DNA of 64,000 bases, taken from the NCBI RefSeq assembly GCF_017313275.1, contig NZ_JAFLNM010000002.1, forward strand, positions 62,001-126,000. The letters run 5' to 3'. A model generated the notes under the pieces. That model had not been told where the DNA came from, made no database searches, and worked only from the letters and a program-made list of their open reading frames with translations. Positions 1-10,943 of the stretch are shown piece by piece; positions within the stretch are counted from its first letter, which is position 1; each line of letters opens with the position of its first letter. Position numbers and translations under genes: made by a program. This DNA is from Flagellimonas profundi. GTDB taxonomy: Bacteria > Bacteroidota > Bacteroidia > Flavobacteriales > Flavobacteriaceae.

Positions 1-1
1 G

Positions 2-643
2 AATATGTTTATTTCATATTACTCTTATGGAAGTGTTCTGGGCCTGGCCTTAGATCTTTCCCTACGTGAGAATGGATTGACATTGGATGATTTTATGAAG
101 CTCGTTTGGAAAAAATATGGAGCTACAGAAATTCCATATACCCTTCAAAATCTTCATGATGCGTTAAAAGAATACGCAGGTGATACGTTTGGAGATAATT
201 TTTTCAATAATTACATCTATAAAAGCAGTATGCCCGATTACCGAGCATTGGCTAAATCGGTCGGTGTTGTTTTGGAACAGCCTAAAACTTCACCCTATTT
301 CGGGGCCTACGTTTCCATGAGTGCCGATAAATCCGGTTATATGATTCTCAGAAATACGAAAATGGACAGCCCTGCTTACAAGGCCGGTCTGGATAATGGA
401 GATGTGATTCTGAGCATCAATGATAAGCCCTTTTCAGAGGACCAATCTTTTGATGATTACTTGGGGCAATTCAACCTAGGAGAAGCTTTACAGGTAAAAT
501 TCAAGAGGTATGGAGCGGAAAAGACCACAGAAATGGTTTTAACACCAAGTCCGGATTATACTTTTAGTTTGATGGAAGATAAGGATCAAAAACCATCAGA
601 AGAGATGCTCCAACAGCGAAAAGAATGGCTTAAGGTGGAATAA
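2..643 (+). CDS. M61 family (glycyl) aminopeptidase with PDZ domain, C-terminal fragment
   Basis: The reading frame is open from the left edge, so this is the 3' part of a longer gene; the first ATG (base 5) is internal. The start matches the conserved helix after the M61 zinc site (ISYYS-G..LGLALDL-LR), the signature of M61 glycyl aminopeptidases, followed by the LDD.MK.LW..YG stretch. Residues about 95-185 form a PDZ domain (YFGAYVSM, SPAYKAGL-NGDVILSIN). The zinc-binding HExxH lies outside the window. Members are usually periplasmic or secreted and about 600 residues long; here 213 codons are visible. The stop codon TAA is immediately followed by the ATG of the next gene, so the two are very likely one transcript. 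Confidence 0.85.
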   Translation, partial: NMFISYYSYGSVLGLALDLSLRENGLTLDDFMKLVWKKYGATEIPYTLQNLHDALKEYAGDTFGDNFFNNYIYKSSMPDYRALAKSVGVVLEQPKTSPYFGAYVSMSADKSGYMILRNTKMDSPAYKAGLDNGDVILSINDKPFSEDQSFDDYLGQFNLGEALQVKFKRYGAEKTTEMVLTPSPDYTFSLMEDKDQKPSEEMLQQRKEWLKVE

Positions 644-1174
644 ATGGTTCTTTACAAACAAGCGGAAAACCTAGAAGAGCTGGAACAAATACTGGATCTT
701 CAGCAACGTAATTTACCTAAAAACATAACTGAAGAAGAAAGCACAAAAGAGGGTTTTGTAACCGTGGAACACACGTTGGATGTACTCAAAGCCATGAACG
801 AGGCGTGTGGACATATTATCGCTGTCGATAAAAATCAAGTTGTGGGTTACGCCCTTTGCATGCATCCCAAATTTGCGGAGTATATTGAAGTGCTGCGTCC
901 TATGTTCCGTGAAATTGATAAAATTTTTGAAGGCAAGTTAAACTATATGGCCATGGGGCAAATTTGTGTGGCCAAAAGTCATCGGGGACAGGGTATTTTC
1001 CGAAAGCTATATCAAACAATGCAAGAAAAATTACCCAAAGGTTTTGATGTGATTGTCACGGAAGTGGACGGTAAGAACAAAAGGTCTTTGGCAGCGCATG
1101 CTACCATTGGTTTTGAAACATTGACCATATACCATTCAGGTGAAAAGGAATGGCATGTTATTGCTTTGAAATAA
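644..1174 (+). CDS. GNAT family N-acetyltransferase
   Basis: A 176-residue protein with the GNAT acetyl-CoA fold. The region MGQICVAKSHRGQGIFRKLYQ (about residues 105-125) is motif A, with the R-G-Q-G pyrophosphate-binding loop; SLAAHATIGFETL near residue 147 is the usual motif B. The substrate cannot be told from sequence. The ATG directly follows the stop of the M61 gene (TAAATG), so translation is probably coupled. A bidirectional hairpin terminator follows the stop codon. No regulator is seen nearby. Confidence 0.85.
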   Translation: MVLYKQAENLEELEQILDLQQRNLPKNITEEESTKEGFVTVEHTLDVLKAMNEACGHIIAVDKNQVVGYALCMHPKFAEYIEVLRPMFREIDKIFEGKLNYMAMGQICVAKSHRGQGIFRKLYQTMQEKLPKGFDVIVTEVDGKNKRSLAAHATIGFETLTIYHSGEKEWHVIALK

Positions 1175-1208
1175 AAAAGGGCCGCTCCAATGGAAGCGGC
1201 CCTTTTTT
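1173..1208. terminator. Bidirectional intrinsic terminator
   Basis: A stem of GGGCCGCT/AGCGGCCC flanked by A-run and T-run (AAAAAAGG ... CCTTTTTT) sits between the convergent GNAT and atpC genes. The A and T tracts let it serve both strands. Confidence 0.85.
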
Positions 1209-1227
1209 GTGAATGAATTCATTTATT

Positions 1228-1506
1228 TTAATCGGCTAGGACGATTATTTTATTGTCTTTCATCTCCACTGTACCACTTGTAATTGCCAAAACAGTCTCT
1301 CCATTGTTTCCTTTGGAAAACTTATCGGCAAAATCCTCGTCAATGGTGATGTTACCTTTCACTTTAACGTTTCCAGCTTGCAATAGGGACACGATAGGTG
1401 CGTGGTTCTCCAACATCTGGAACTCACCATTTACTCCTGGCACGGTAACCGAGGTTACATCGCCTGAGAATAAAGTAGCTTCGGGTGATACTATTTCTAA
1501 ATACAT
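1228..1506 (-). CDS. atpC: ATP synthase F1 epsilon subunit
   Basis: The 92-residue product begins MYLEIVSPEATLFSGDV, the standard N-terminal beta-sandwich of AtpC, with the GEFQMLENHAPIVSLL segment at about 27-42. It is shorter than the E. coli protein (about 139 residues) because the C-terminal helical hairpin is missing, which is usual in Bacteroidota. An upstream ATG at 1521 would add five residues, but it lies inside a repetitive extragenic palindrome (GTCAT arm), so I prefer the ATG at 1506. It follows atpD on the minus strand, separated by the repeat pair, and ends before a bidirectional terminator. Confidence 0.93.
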   Translation of the reverse strand: MYLEIVSPEATLFSGDVTSVTVPGVNGEFQMLENHAPIVSLLQAGNVKVKGNITIDEDFADKFSKGNNGETVLAITSGTVEMKDNKIIVLAD

Positions 1507-1516
1507 ATTTTCTCTT

Positions 1517-1590
1517 GTCATTCCCGTGTAAACGGAAATATTTTAATTTTGACTTAATTAATAATGGACCCCTGCTTTCGCAGGAATGAC
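1517..1590. repeat. Inverted pair of REP-like elements between atpD and atpC
   Basis: The left unit 1517-1539 (GTCATTCCCGTGTAAACGG...) and the right unit 1566-1590 (...TGCTTTCGCAGGAATGAC) are head-to-head copies of the widespread GTCATTCC(C/T)GCGNANGCGGGAAT palindrome. The right unit is well preserved (CCTGC-tttc-GCAGG); the left is degraded. It nearly matches 46880-46904. The right unit ends two bases short of the atpD stop codon. Confidence 0.8.
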
Positions 1591-1591
1591 A

Positions 1592-3133
<1,542 letters not shown>

Positions 3134-3155
3134 CTAACCGCTATTTTTTCGGCTG

Positions 3156-3163
3156 CAAAGATA
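3156..3163 (-). promoter_or_regulatory. Candidate atpDC promoter, -7 box TATCTTTG
   Basis: This is a perfect match to the Bacteroidota -7 consensus TAnnTTTG, read on the minus strand and ending 55 bp before the atpD ATG. The -33 TTG is not clear. Confidence 0.6.
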
Positions 3164-3207
3164 TGCTTTTACATTCTTATTCAGAAACCGATTTTCAGTT
3201 TTTTTTA

Positions 3208-3240
3208 AAGAAAAAAGGCGTTGGATTTCCCAACGCCTAT
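3208..3240 (-). terminator. Terminator of the TonB receptor gene
   Basis: The stem GGCGTTGG/CCAACGCC (3217-3224 with 3230-3237, loop ATTTC) is followed, on the minus strand, by a T-rich run (TTTTTTCTTT). It ends transcription coming from 6022-3263, before the atpD promoter. Confidence 0.8.
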
Positions 3241-3262
3241 GCTTTTTCTTATTTACTGTTGT

Positions 3263-6022
3263 CTAAGGATTTATGGTCCAAGACAAATAGTAGATTGAAC
3301 CAATAAAACCAGTTCCTATCGCTGTGTAGTACTCATCTCCCAATAGGTTGGAACCACCCGCCTTGAAAACAGACTTGATGGAAGGAACCGAATAGTTGAT
3401 CTGTGCATCCAATACGGTGTATGCAGGAATCTCTCCATCAGCAAAAGAAGCTTCCCAGAAATAGCTATCGCTCCATCGGTAGTTTACGTTAAAACCAAAG
3501 TTTTTAAATAGTGCCGTATTTCCAAAGGAGGCCTTAACCTTATGCTTTGGTGTATTAAAGTTTGTTCTTACATCTGGATATTTACCTTCATCTATATCCA
3601 ATTCTGCAAAGGTGTAGTTCACTCCTAAATCAAAGTTTCCAATTTTGGTATCCACACCAACTGTACCACCATAAGAATTAATTTCAGCCTCCGAGTTGGT
3701 GTATGTTTGATACACCTGATAATCTCCATTCTGCAATGCCAATAACGATAGACCTCCATCCCCTGCTTCTCCATAAAATGGAACTGCAGTAGTTGTGTTG
3801 GCCAAGAAATTAGTGTAACTATTGTAATAGCCACTTAAATCAACGGTAAACTTGCCTACTTGAGCTCTATACCCAGCCTCATAAGCTGTTATCTCTTCAG
3901 GCTGTACCAAGGGCGTATTTACTGCTTGAGGTGCTCCAGCTTGCAAAGAGCTTGTGGAATATGCATTTTCATAGGCATCGCGACCCACTAGTTGCACAGT
4001 GGATTGTCCGATAAGGGCTTGTCCGCTTTCACTCACATTGAATGTACGCACGTCCCTATCTAAGTTAGCAGGTGCCGAACCTACCAAAATGGCACGTCCT
4101 GCATTCAAGCCGATAAACAAATCTTGGGTAGTCGGGTTTCTAAATCCTTGTTGCACCGAAACCCTTAGGTTATGGTTTTTTTCTTCACCCAAGGTATAGG
4201 CAAATGAAACTCTTGGAGATACAAATCCATCAAAAAATTCATTTTTATCATAACGTGCAGAACCAGTGAACTTCAAACGATCGTCCAGAAATTTCTTTTG
4301 TACCTGAAGGTACACTCCATACTCGTTGTATTTGATCGGACCATCAATATCGGTAAAGATGGTTCCTTGAGAGTTCAACTCATATTCCCTAAATGAACCC
4401 CCTATTTGGATATCTGCCCAATCATCGATAAGGTGAGCGATATTGTAGTTACCGTTTACATGACGGAACTTGGTCTTATCAATAAATTTGGCTCCAGTGG
4501 TTAAATCCCCATTGTTTATTACGCTGTTAAAGGCCCTTTCAAAACCAGGCGTTCCAGGAACCAATCTTCCTTGGTCTGCTGCTTGTCTACCAGCAATGTG
4601 GGCTTGGGCAGAAGCCTGTTCTGGAGTAAGCCCTGCTCCCTGAATCCCTCCCAAATACGTTGGGATGTAAGCAGTGGCATAATCGGTGAACCATTGTGTA
4701 TCCGATTTCCATGCCCTGTTTACATTAATTGCCGCAAAACGGGTATCATAAGCATCTCCTGAGTTTTCAGAGACAATATATCCTCTGACAAAAAAGTTGT
4801 CGTTCTTGATTTCCAATCGATGTTGCTGCATGGTAAACCCAGCTACGGCATAGCGGTTGGCTCCTTGATAGATCGTGGTACCTCTACCTATTCTGCTATT
4901 AAGGATAACTTCCAGGTCATTTGCAAATGGCCTGTAGTGCAATGCAAAATCTGCCTTAACACTTTCTGCATTATAGTTGGCCAAATCGGCTTCGTCATAA
5001 CCAGTTCTAGATATAAAAGCAGAACCAACGGTTCCAGAAGGAAATCCTGCGGCAGCATCAAAATCCAATGTTGTAGCGACCTCATCCCCGTATACGTTTA
5101 ATCCATCATAGCCTGGGTTAGAACGATCAGCTCCAGGATTGTTCAAATCCACTCGGCTGTTGGCATGCCAATCCTCACCTGTTAAAACAGATAAGTTTGC
5201 TTTAACAGCCAACTTATCGCTAAAGGCATGGGCGGCACGAACACCAAAATCTTTGTAAAAGTTGCTTCCAGCGGCATCTTGTGTAGTTACCCCACCTTTG
5301 GCATAAGCACTTATCCCTTGGAAATCGAATGGGTTTTTACTGGTCATGAACAAAATACCGTTAAAGGCACCTGCACCGTACAAAGCGGATGAAGCTCCCG
5401 GAAGAATCTCTACACTCTGCACATCCAGTTCGGACATCCCCACAAGGTTACCCAACACGAAGTTAAGTCCGGGCGCGGTATTGTCCATACCATCTACCAA
5501 CTGCAAAAACCTGTTGTTGGCAAAGGTTGCAAAACCTCTTGTATTTATGGATTGAAAAGTTAAACTGTTCGTATTAATATCAACACCTTTCAAATTTTGA
5601 AGTCCACCATAAAAAGATTCTGCCGTAGTATTTTTGATTTCCCTCAATCCAAATCTTTCAACAGATACGGGAGATTCAAAAATACGCTCCGGTGTTCTTG
5701 ACGCTGAAATCACAATTTCGTCCAACATGGTATTGGCTTCCGAAAGTGTTATGGTAAGCGTTTGATTATTTGAAGTCACATTGGCTGTAAAATTAGAGAA
5801 ACCAATGCTGGAAAATTCTAGCTGAAACGGGGGCTCCTCATCAGTGTTAAAGGTGAAATTTCCATCAAAGTCCGTAGTGGTCCCTTCTGCTTTGCCCACC
5901 AATACAACGTTTGCTCCTGGTATGGGCTCATTATTTTCATCAACTACCTTTCCCTGTACGGTGGTCTGACCATAGGTTGCCAAACCCAACAGCATTAGGG
6001 AAACAAACATAAGTTTTTTCAT
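3263..6022 (-). CDS. TonB-dependent outer-membrane receptor with carboxypeptidase-regulatory-like domain
   Basis: A 919-residue outer-membrane receptor. A signal peptide (MKKLMFVSLMLLGLATYGQ) is followed by a carboxypeptidase-regulatory-like beta-sandwich (VQGKVVDENNEPIPGANV, about 20-105), a TonB-box/plug region (DEIVISASRTPERIFESPVSV; plug about 105-235, with ELDVQSVEILPGASSALYGAGAFNG), and the 22-strand barrel. It has no SusD partner next door, so glycan import of the SusCD type is unlikely; the ligand cannot be read from sequence. It stands alone between two terminators. The region between this start and glmS is AT-rich; TATCTTCC (6074-6081) is a weak -7 candidate. Confidence 0.93.
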   Translation of the reverse strand: MKKLMFVSLMLLGLATYGQTTVQGKVVDENNEPIPGANVVLVGKAEGTTTDFDGNFTFNTDEEPPFQLEFSSIGFSNFTANVTSNNQTLTITLSEANTMLDEIVISASRTPERIFESPVSVERFGLREIKNTTAESFYGGLQNLKGVDINTNSLTFQSINTRGFATFANNRFLQLVDGMDNTAPGLNFVLGNLVGMSELDVQSVEILPGASSALYGAGAFNGILFMTSKNPFDFQGISAYAKGGVTTQDAAGSNFYKDFGVRAAHAFSDKLAVKANLSVLTGEDWHANSRVDLNNPGADRSNPGYDGLNVYGDEVATTLDFDAAAGFPSGTVGSAFISRTGYDEADLANYNAESVKADFALHYRPFANDLEVILNSRIGRGTTIYQGANRYAVAGFTMQQHRLEIKNDNFFVRGYIVSENSGDAYDTRFAAINVNRAWKSDTQWFTDYATAYIPTYLGGIQGAGLTPEQASAQAHIAGRQAADQGRLVPGTPGFERAFNSVINNGDLTTGAKFIDKTKFRHVNGNYNIAHLIDDWADIQIGGSFREYELNSQGTIFTDIDGPIKYNEYGVYLQVQKKFLDDRLKFTGSARYDKNEFFDGFVSPRVSFAYTLGEEKNHNLRVSVQQGFRNPTTQDLFIGLNAGRAILVGSAPANLDRDVRTFNVSESGQALIGQSTVQLVGRDAYENAYSTSSLQAGAPQAVNTPLVQPEEITAYEAGYRAQVGKFTVDLSGYYNSYTNFLANTTTAVPFYGEAGDGGLSLLALQNGDYQVYQTYTNSEAEINSYGGTVGVDTKIGNFDLGVNYTFAELDIDEGKYPDVRTNFNTPKHKVKASFGNTALFKNFGFNVNYRWSDSYFWEASFADGEIPAYTVLDAQINYSVPSIKSVFKAGGSNLLGDEYYTAIGTGFIGSIYYLSWTINP

Positions 6023-6176
6023 TTGCTATGGATTAGAGTTAATTTAGTTTTTGCGCATGTTAAGTATCAGTCGGGAAGATACATTTTTTTTTATTTCAAT
6101 TATACAAAATTGAAAAAAATTATGCATGCATAATACTTTTTTGATAAAAAATCCCACTCAAATATAAGTTTTCAAC

Positions 6177-6206
6177 AAAAAAGGCACCAAAATTGGTGCC
6201 TTTTTT
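6177..6206. terminator. Bidirectional hairpin terminator after glmS
   Basis: AAAAAAGGCACCA/TGGTGCCTTTTTT with a short loop lies just beyond the glmS stop. It ends the glmS transcript on the minus strand; the symmetric A/T runs allow both directions. Confidence 0.85.
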
Positions 6207-6231
6207 GTTCAATTATATGTTTTATATATCA

Positions 6232-8079
6232 TTATTCTACCGTAACCGACTTTGCCAAGTTTCTTGGTTGATCTACATTACAACCTCTCATTACTGCGAT
6301 ATGGTAGGATAACAATTGTAATGGAATTGTTGTCAATAAAGGGGAAAGACTTTCCGAAGTATCAGGAACCTCGATTACATGGTCCGCCAACTCTTTTACG
6401 GTTTCGTCTCCCTCTGTTACCACAGCAATAATTCTACCTTTTCTTGATTTTATTTCTTGGATGTTACTGACCACTTTTTCGTAATGTCCTTTTTTAGTTG
6501 CAATTACAACCACAGGCATTTGCTCATCAATCAGTGCAATGGGTCCGTGTTTCATCTCAGCAGCTGGATACCCCTCTGCATGAATGTAGCTTATTTCCTT
6601 TAACTTTAGCGCTCCTTCCAAAGCTACCGGGAAATTATATCCTCTCCCCAGGTATAGGCAATTGGACGAATCTTTGTAGGTCTCGGATATTCCCTCCACC
6701 AAAGTATTGGACAACAATGCCTTTTCCACTTTGGCAGGAACTGCTTCCAACTCTGCTAAAAATTCTTGATATTTAGATTGGGACAATGTTCCTTTTTCTT
6801 GCGCCAATTTTAAGGCTATCAAGGTTAAAACTGTAATCTGTGTTGTAAACGCTTTGGTCGATGCCACCCCAATTTCTGGTCCGGCATGGGTATAAGCACC
6901 CGCATGTGTTTCCCTTGCTATGGAAGAACCCACTACATTGCAAACCCCAAATACAAATGCCCCCCTTTCTTTGGCCAGTTTAATAGCTGCAAGCGTATCT
7001 GCCGTTTCTCCTGATTGGGAAATAGCTATCAAAACATCATTTTCTGTAATTACCGGGTTTCTATACCTAAATTCCGAGGCATATTCTACCTCCACAGGAA
7101 TCCTAGCCATATCTTCAAAGATATATTCAGCTACAAGCCCAGCATGCCAAGAAGTACCACAGGCAACAATAATGATTCTATTGGCATTTAAAAATTTTTC
7201 CAGGTTTTGATCAATCCCTGCCATTTTTATAATTCCCTTGTCGGCCAACAAACGCCCTCTGTAGGTATCCATAATGGCCTTGGGTTGCTCATATATTTCC
7301 TTGAGCATAAAATGATCGTACCCGCCTTTTTCTATCTCTTCCAGATTAAGCTGAAGCTCCAAAATATTCGGGTAGGCAATGGCATCATCCTTTATTTTGC
7401 GAAGTTTGATTTCCTTGCCGATTCTTACGATGGCCATTTCCTCATCTTCCAGATAAACTGCATTATTGGTGAACTCTATAAAAGGTGATGCGTCTGAAGC
7501 AATAAAATATTCGTTTTCACCTATTCCGATGGCAAGGGGGCTACCTAACTTAGCAACCACGATTTCATCTGGTTTATTTTTATCGAAAACAGCTATCGCA
7601 TATGCCCCAACAACTTGGTTCAGTGCAATTTGAACAGCTTTACCCAGTTTAACACCTTCTTTGTTCTTAACCTCTTCTATTAGATTTACAAGTACTTCAG
7701 TATCGGTATCCGACTCAAAAGTGTATCCTCTTTTTACCAGTGCTTGTTTAATGGATTCATAGTTTTCTATGATTCCATTGTGTATAATTACCAAATCACC
7801 TGAATTGGAATAATGTGGATGAGAGTTTACATCATTAGGGACCCCATGGGTTGCCCATCGTGTATGTCCCAAACCTAATTTTCCATTTGTGGGAATGGAG
7901 GTCTCTACTTTGCTCTTTAAATCTTCTACCTTTCCCTTGGTTTTGGCAAGATGGATATCCTCTCCATCAAAAAGGGTTACCCCTGCACTATCGTAACCTC
8001 GGTATTCGAGTCTTTGCAAGCCTTTAATAATAACCGGGTAGGCATCTCTATGACCAATGTAACCAACTATTCCACACAT
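6232..8079 (-). CDS. glmS: Glutamine--fructose-6-phosphate aminotransferase (isomerizing)
   Basis: Converts fructose-6-phosphate and glutamine to glucosamine-6-phosphate, the first step of UDP-GlcNAc synthesis for peptidoglycan and LPS. The 615-residue product has the N-terminal nucleophile MCGIVGYIG (Cys2 after Met removal), glutaminase residues GHTRWATHG, a linker, and two SIS sugar-isomerase domains (CGTSWHAG, SQSGETADTL, EGYPAAEMKHGP), ending with the family tail NLAKSVTVE. Length and start are typical. It is a single-gene unit with a -7 box (TAAATTTG) 43 bp upstream. No glmS ribozyme-like leader is expected: the 5' gap is only 129 bp and no such structure is seen. Confidence 0.98.
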   Translation of the reverse strand: MCGIVGYIGHRDAYPVIIKGLQRLEYRGYDSAGVTLFDGEDIHLAKTKGKVEDLKSKVETSIPTNGKLGLGHTRWATHGVPNDVNSHPHYSNSGDLVIIHNGIIENYESIKQALVKRGYTFESDTDTEVLVNLIEEVKNKEGVKLGKAVQIALNQVVGAYAIAVFDKNKPDEIVVAKLGSPLAIGIGENEYFIASDASPFIEFTNNAVYLEDEEMAIVRIGKEIKLRKIKDDAIAYPNILELQLNLEEIEKGGYDHFMLKEIYEQPKAIMDTYRGRLLADKGIIKMAGIDQNLEKFLNANRIIIVACGTSWHAGLVAEYIFEDMARIPVEVEYASEFRYRNPVITENDVLIAISQSGETADTLAAIKLAKERGAFVFGVCNVVGSSIARETHAGAYTHAGPEIGVASTKAFTTQITVLTLIALKLAQEKGTLSQSKYQEFLAELEAVPAKVEKALLSNTLVEGISETYKDSSNCLYLGRGYNFPVALEGALKLKEISYIHAEGYPAAEMKHGPIALIDEQMPVVVIATKKGHYEKVVSNIQEIKSRKGRIIAVVTEGDETVKELADHVIEVPDTSESLSPLLTTIPLQLLSYHIAVMRGCNVDQPRNLAKSVTVE

Positions 8080-8122
8080 AAGATACTTTTTTAGTTAAAA
8101 ACCATTTGGGGGGTTTGGTATT

Positions 8123-8130
8123 CAAATTTA
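8123..8130 (-). promoter_or_regulatory. Candidate glmS promoter, -7 box TAAATTTG
   Basis: This is a perfect TAnnTTTG on the minus strand, 43 bp before the glmS ATG; the sequence upstream is AT-rich. The -33 element is not clear. Confidence 0.5.
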
Positions 8131-8208
8131 AAGGCTATAGGTTAAAAAGTGTAGTTATGGTTCTTTAAAACGATAAAAGTTCAAAAAACTACGATAAGTC
8201 CACGCTTT

Positions 8209-10026
8209 CTAGTTGGCCTCGGTATAGTAAATCTCCAATTTGAGTTTTTTCTCTTCTTCCTCACCGCTTACATTGCTTCCATAAAGAACTGTTCCCAATG
8301 GACTTACGGCAGCAGCAACTGGATAATCGACTCCTTCAGCATTGCTCCCGATAGCTTCTTGAAGCAGCGTGATACCAATATTTGGTGTTAATGTTAGGCC
8401 CAACTTAGCATTTACAGAATCACGAACAATAATATTATTGATATGTTCCGTTATTCGTATGGTATATTTTAAACCTAAGTCACCGTCTTTTTCCAACAAC
8501 CCATCATGATTTGGAAAATACCTCAATGGGTTGGTTCCTGAATTTGATGTAACGATTTCATTTGAAGCATCGAACAAAGGTCGATTGTTCTCTGCATTGT
8601 AAAGGTAAAGTCTAGGTGGTTCAACAACCGAGGCATCCACAGCTTGGCGATCAACATAAAAAACCAAATTAGCTTCATTTACAATCCAGTTTTTCTGTTT
8701 TATCTGATTAATGATACCCGAACCACCGTTCTCGGTTTCATCAAAAAGCCTCACCTCCGCAAGAGTGGCCCCTCCTTTCACATAAATTCTAGAAGCATTT
8801 TCGTTGTTGTCGATTGCATTTACAACTTCTGGAGGTAACATTTCATTTTCAAAGACATTTACGGCATTGCCCGTAATTCCCGCAGAAGTTCCTACCAAGA
8901 AATTTAGGGTGAAATCCCTTTCGGACTTCACCACATCATCGGCCTCTGCATCATAATCATCATACTCGTAGGTAATGGTAATGTTAGCTTGTGTCAAATC
9001 CAGAAGGAACATAAGTTCATCCATATCGGTGCCGGACAAATGTATTCCTCTGAAAAAGTTTTTAAAATTGGATTGACTCAGTAATTCTGGCTGCCCTTCT
9101 TTATCCAATATGTTTTCTTGGAAAAAATCAGGATTTAATGCAATTCGTATACCTGGATTGAGTCTATTGGTCACTTCTAGGGATTCATCAATATTTTCCG
9201 TGTCCGGATCGTCTTCATTCTCCCGGAACAGCAGTTCCTCATCATCAATGGTAACTTCACCATTAAAAAGTGTCTCACCAATAAAACTGGAAAAATCTTG
9301 ATTGGAATAATATTCCTGGGCTTCTGCAAAATTTGAATTTGGGTCAAGCTCTCGAAGAAAATAATTGGACCTCGAAACAATCAGGTTAAAAGGCTGCGAC
9401 CTATCACCATAAATACTGTCCAAATCAAACCTGTTTGGGTAGGAATTAGCCACAAAGTCATCTCCGGTTCCATCTTCATCCGGGTCAAAAGGATTGGAGC
9501 CTTGGATCCGTTCTTGGTTATCGCTTACGCCATCCCCATCAAAATCCGAATTTGGGTCATTCACATCATCACCGCTTTCGAACTCGTCATCCACACCATC
9601 TCCATCGGTATCCGACGAAGGGGGCAATTGGAAGGGAATATACAAATAGACTTCCTTGACCGTTTCGTTCTCTTGAATGGTAGATTCATTATCGTCCGAA
9701 TCTGCTTCGTCTTCGCTCGACTGTGTTAAATCACCAAAGGTTGGTGAAACACTGGGCAGTGACAATTGGGAAATTATACTTGCCTTCCTTTTTCCATAAA
9801 TGGGGTCGTTGAAAGTACCCAATTGATATAAGGGTAACCTGTTGGTCTGTACGGCAGTTATTCCTTTATTGTAGGCAAAAACATCATACTCCACCTTGCC
9901 GGTCGTAAAGGGCTCTCCTGAAATAACACCTTCACCTATGGTGTCCAATTCGTCTTCACAAGAGGCAAGCAGTAAAAACAAAGTCCCAACCAATGCCGAA
10001 ACTTTGAAAATCTTGGAAAATCTCAT
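8209..10026 (-). CDS. DUF4270 family lipoprotein with thrombospondin-3-like Ca-binding stretch
   Basis: A 605-residue lipoprotein: signal peptide with lipobox LLASC (Cys23), so it is probably membrane-anchored. The body ([28 protein letters not shown]..., [16 protein letters not shown]) matches the Bacteroidota-specific DUF4270 family of unknown function. Residues about 139-190 carry two or three D-x-D-x-D-G repeats ([30 protein letters not shown]) like thrombospondin type 3 Ca-binding repeats. Its start lies 5 bp after the stop of the GT5-like gene, so the pair is an operon. Function is unknown; a cell-surface structural or adhesion role is inference from the lipobox and Ca-binding motif. 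Confidence 0.85.
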   Translation of the reverse strand: MRFSKIFKVSALVGTLFLLLASCEDELDTIGEGVISGEPFTTGKVEYDVFAYNKGITAVQTNRLPLYQLGTFNDPIYGKRKASIISQLSLPSVSPTFGDLTQSSEDEADSDDNESTIQENETVKEVYLYIPFQLPPSSDTDGDGVDDEFESGDDVNDPNSDFDGDGVSDNQERIQGSNPFDPDEDGTGDDFVANSYPNRFDLDSIYGDRSQPFNLIVSRSNYFLRELDPNSNFAEAQEYYSNQDFSSFIGETLFNGEVTIDDEELLFRENEDDPDTENIDESLEVTNRLNPGIRIALNPDFFQENILDKEGQPELLSQSNFKNFFRGIHLSGTDMDELMFLLDLTQANITITYEYDDYDAEADDVVKSERDFTLNFLVGTSAGITGNAVNVFENEMLPPEVVNAIDNNENASRIYVKGGATLAEVRLFDETENGGSGIINQIKQKNWIVNEANLVFYVDRQAVDASVVEPPRLYLYNAENNRPLFDASNEIVTSNSGTNPLRYFPNHDGLLEKDGDLGLKYTIRITEHINNIIVRDSVNAKLGLTLTPNIGITLLQEAIGSNAEGVDYPVAAAVSPLGTVLYGSNVSGEEEEKKLKLEIYYTEAN

Positions 10027-10031
10027 TCAAT

Positions 10032-10841
10032 CTATTTTAAAACCTCTGTATTATAGAAATTTATGTATGCCTCTTCTGCTTCCTGCAGGGAAACGTAAGG
10101 CAGTACCGGTACGGAAAGATTATCAATATGACTTTTAAGGTCATCGGACAAATCCTCCGCGGCTAAAATAACGGCATCGGAATGATCTACGGCAACCTTT
10201 AACAAATTATTATACTCGGGATGGGCAAGTGAGGAAATCTCTTCTTTATCAATGCCATCAAAAGCAATTTTATCTATCATGGCACTATCCAATTCTCCCT
10301 CAAAATCTTTACCATAAACCGAGGTAACTATTTTACTTTCGGAAAACAACGGCTCATCCGCGTAGTATTTTCTCAAATAGAGCGGTACCATGGAGGCCAT
10401 CCAGCCATGTACATGGATAATATCTGGAGACCAATTTAATTTTTTCACTGTTTCCACCACTCCTTTTGCAAAGAAGATGGCACGCTCGTCATTGTCGGGG
10501 AACAAATTCCCATCGGCATCGGCAAATGTGGCCTTTCTTTTAAAATATTCATCGTTGTCTATAAAATAGACTTGGATTCTTTCTTTTGGTATGGATGCCA
10601 CCTTTATGATCAAGGGCATATCCATGTCGTTGATCACCAGGTTCATCCCCGATAAACGTATTACCTCATGTAATTGATGCCTTCTTTCATTGATGTTTCC
10701 GTACCTTGGCATAAATATGCGGATTTGCCCACCGTTACTGTTCACCATTCTAGGCGCTTCGTACGACATTAAGGAAACAGGATTCTCTGGGAGGTAGGGA
10801 ACTAATTCAGAAGATACAAACAATACCTTTTTACCATTCAT
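10032..10841 (-). CDS. Glycogen/starch synthase-like GT5 N-terminal domain protein (half-length)
   Basis: A 269-residue protein beginning MNGKKVLFVSSELVPYLPENPV. It follows the N-terminal Rossmann domain of GT5 glycogen synthases: the SSE..P....GGL region (here modified), GGQIRIFMPRYGNI, DIIHVHGWMASMVPLYLRK and the IVTSVYGKDFEGEL segment. GT5 enzymes are about 480 residues; the C-terminal ADP-glucose-binding half is absent and no second ORF supplies it. Flavobacterial genomes often label such proteins glycogen synthase, but whether it is catalytic is doubtful. A longer reading frame begins with TTG at 10880, but that codon overlaps the promoter box, so I place the start at the ATG 10841. It is divergent from panC and co-transcribed with the DUF4270 lipoprotein. 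Confidence 0.8.
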   Translation of the reverse strand: MNGKKVLFVSSELVPYLPENPVSLMSYEAPRMVNSNGGQIRIFMPRYGNINERRHQLHEVIRLSGMNLVINDMDMPLIIKVASIPKERIQVYFIDNDEYFKRKATFADADGNLFPDNDERAIFFAKGVVETVKKLNWSPDIIHVHGWMASMVPLYLRKYYADEPLFSESKIVTSVYGKDFEGELDSAMIDKIAFDGIDKEEISSLAHPEYNNLLKVAVDHSDAVILAAEDLSDDLKSHIDNLSVPVLPYVSLQEAEEAYINFYNTEVLK

Positions 10842-10877
10842 AAACACTTTCTTTTGTTTATCTGAAAAACATAGCTG

Positions 10878-10885
10878 CAAAAGTA
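10878..10885 (-). promoter_or_regulatory. Candidate promoter of the GT5-like/DUF4270 operon, -7 box TACTTTTG
   Basis: Perfect TAnnTTTG on the minus strand, 36 bp before the chosen ATG at 10841. It faces the panC promoter across a 102-bp intergenic region; a small TGCT-gatt-AGCA inverted repeat (10895-10906) lies between them. Confidence 0.6.
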
Positions 10886-10916
10886 CAAAAATTATGCTGA
10901 TTAGCAGTATTTATAG

Positions 10917-10924
10917 TATTTTTG
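10917..10924 (+). promoter_or_regulatory. Candidate panC promoter, -7 box TATTTTTG
   Basis: Perfect TAnnTTTG on the plus strand, 19 bp upstream of the panC ATG. It is in back-to-back arrangement with the promoter at 10878-10885. Confidence 0.6.
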
Positions 10925-10943
10925 CACCCTTTTGTACCTGTAT

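Noticed and set aside
3263..6022. Open frames on the plus strand inside the TonB receptors, katG, atpD and other genes
   Set aside because: They lie antisense to conserved genes, have no family match and low-complexity composition, so they are frame shadows.
8080..8208. glmS ribozyme or other riboswitch upstream of glmS
   Set aside because: The leader is only 129 bp, AT-rich, without the expected conserved core; a promoter box is present instead.
10841..10880. Longer N-terminus of the GT5-like protein from TTG 10880
   Set aside because: That codon is part of the TACTTTTG promoter box, so it cannot be translated from the predicted transcript.
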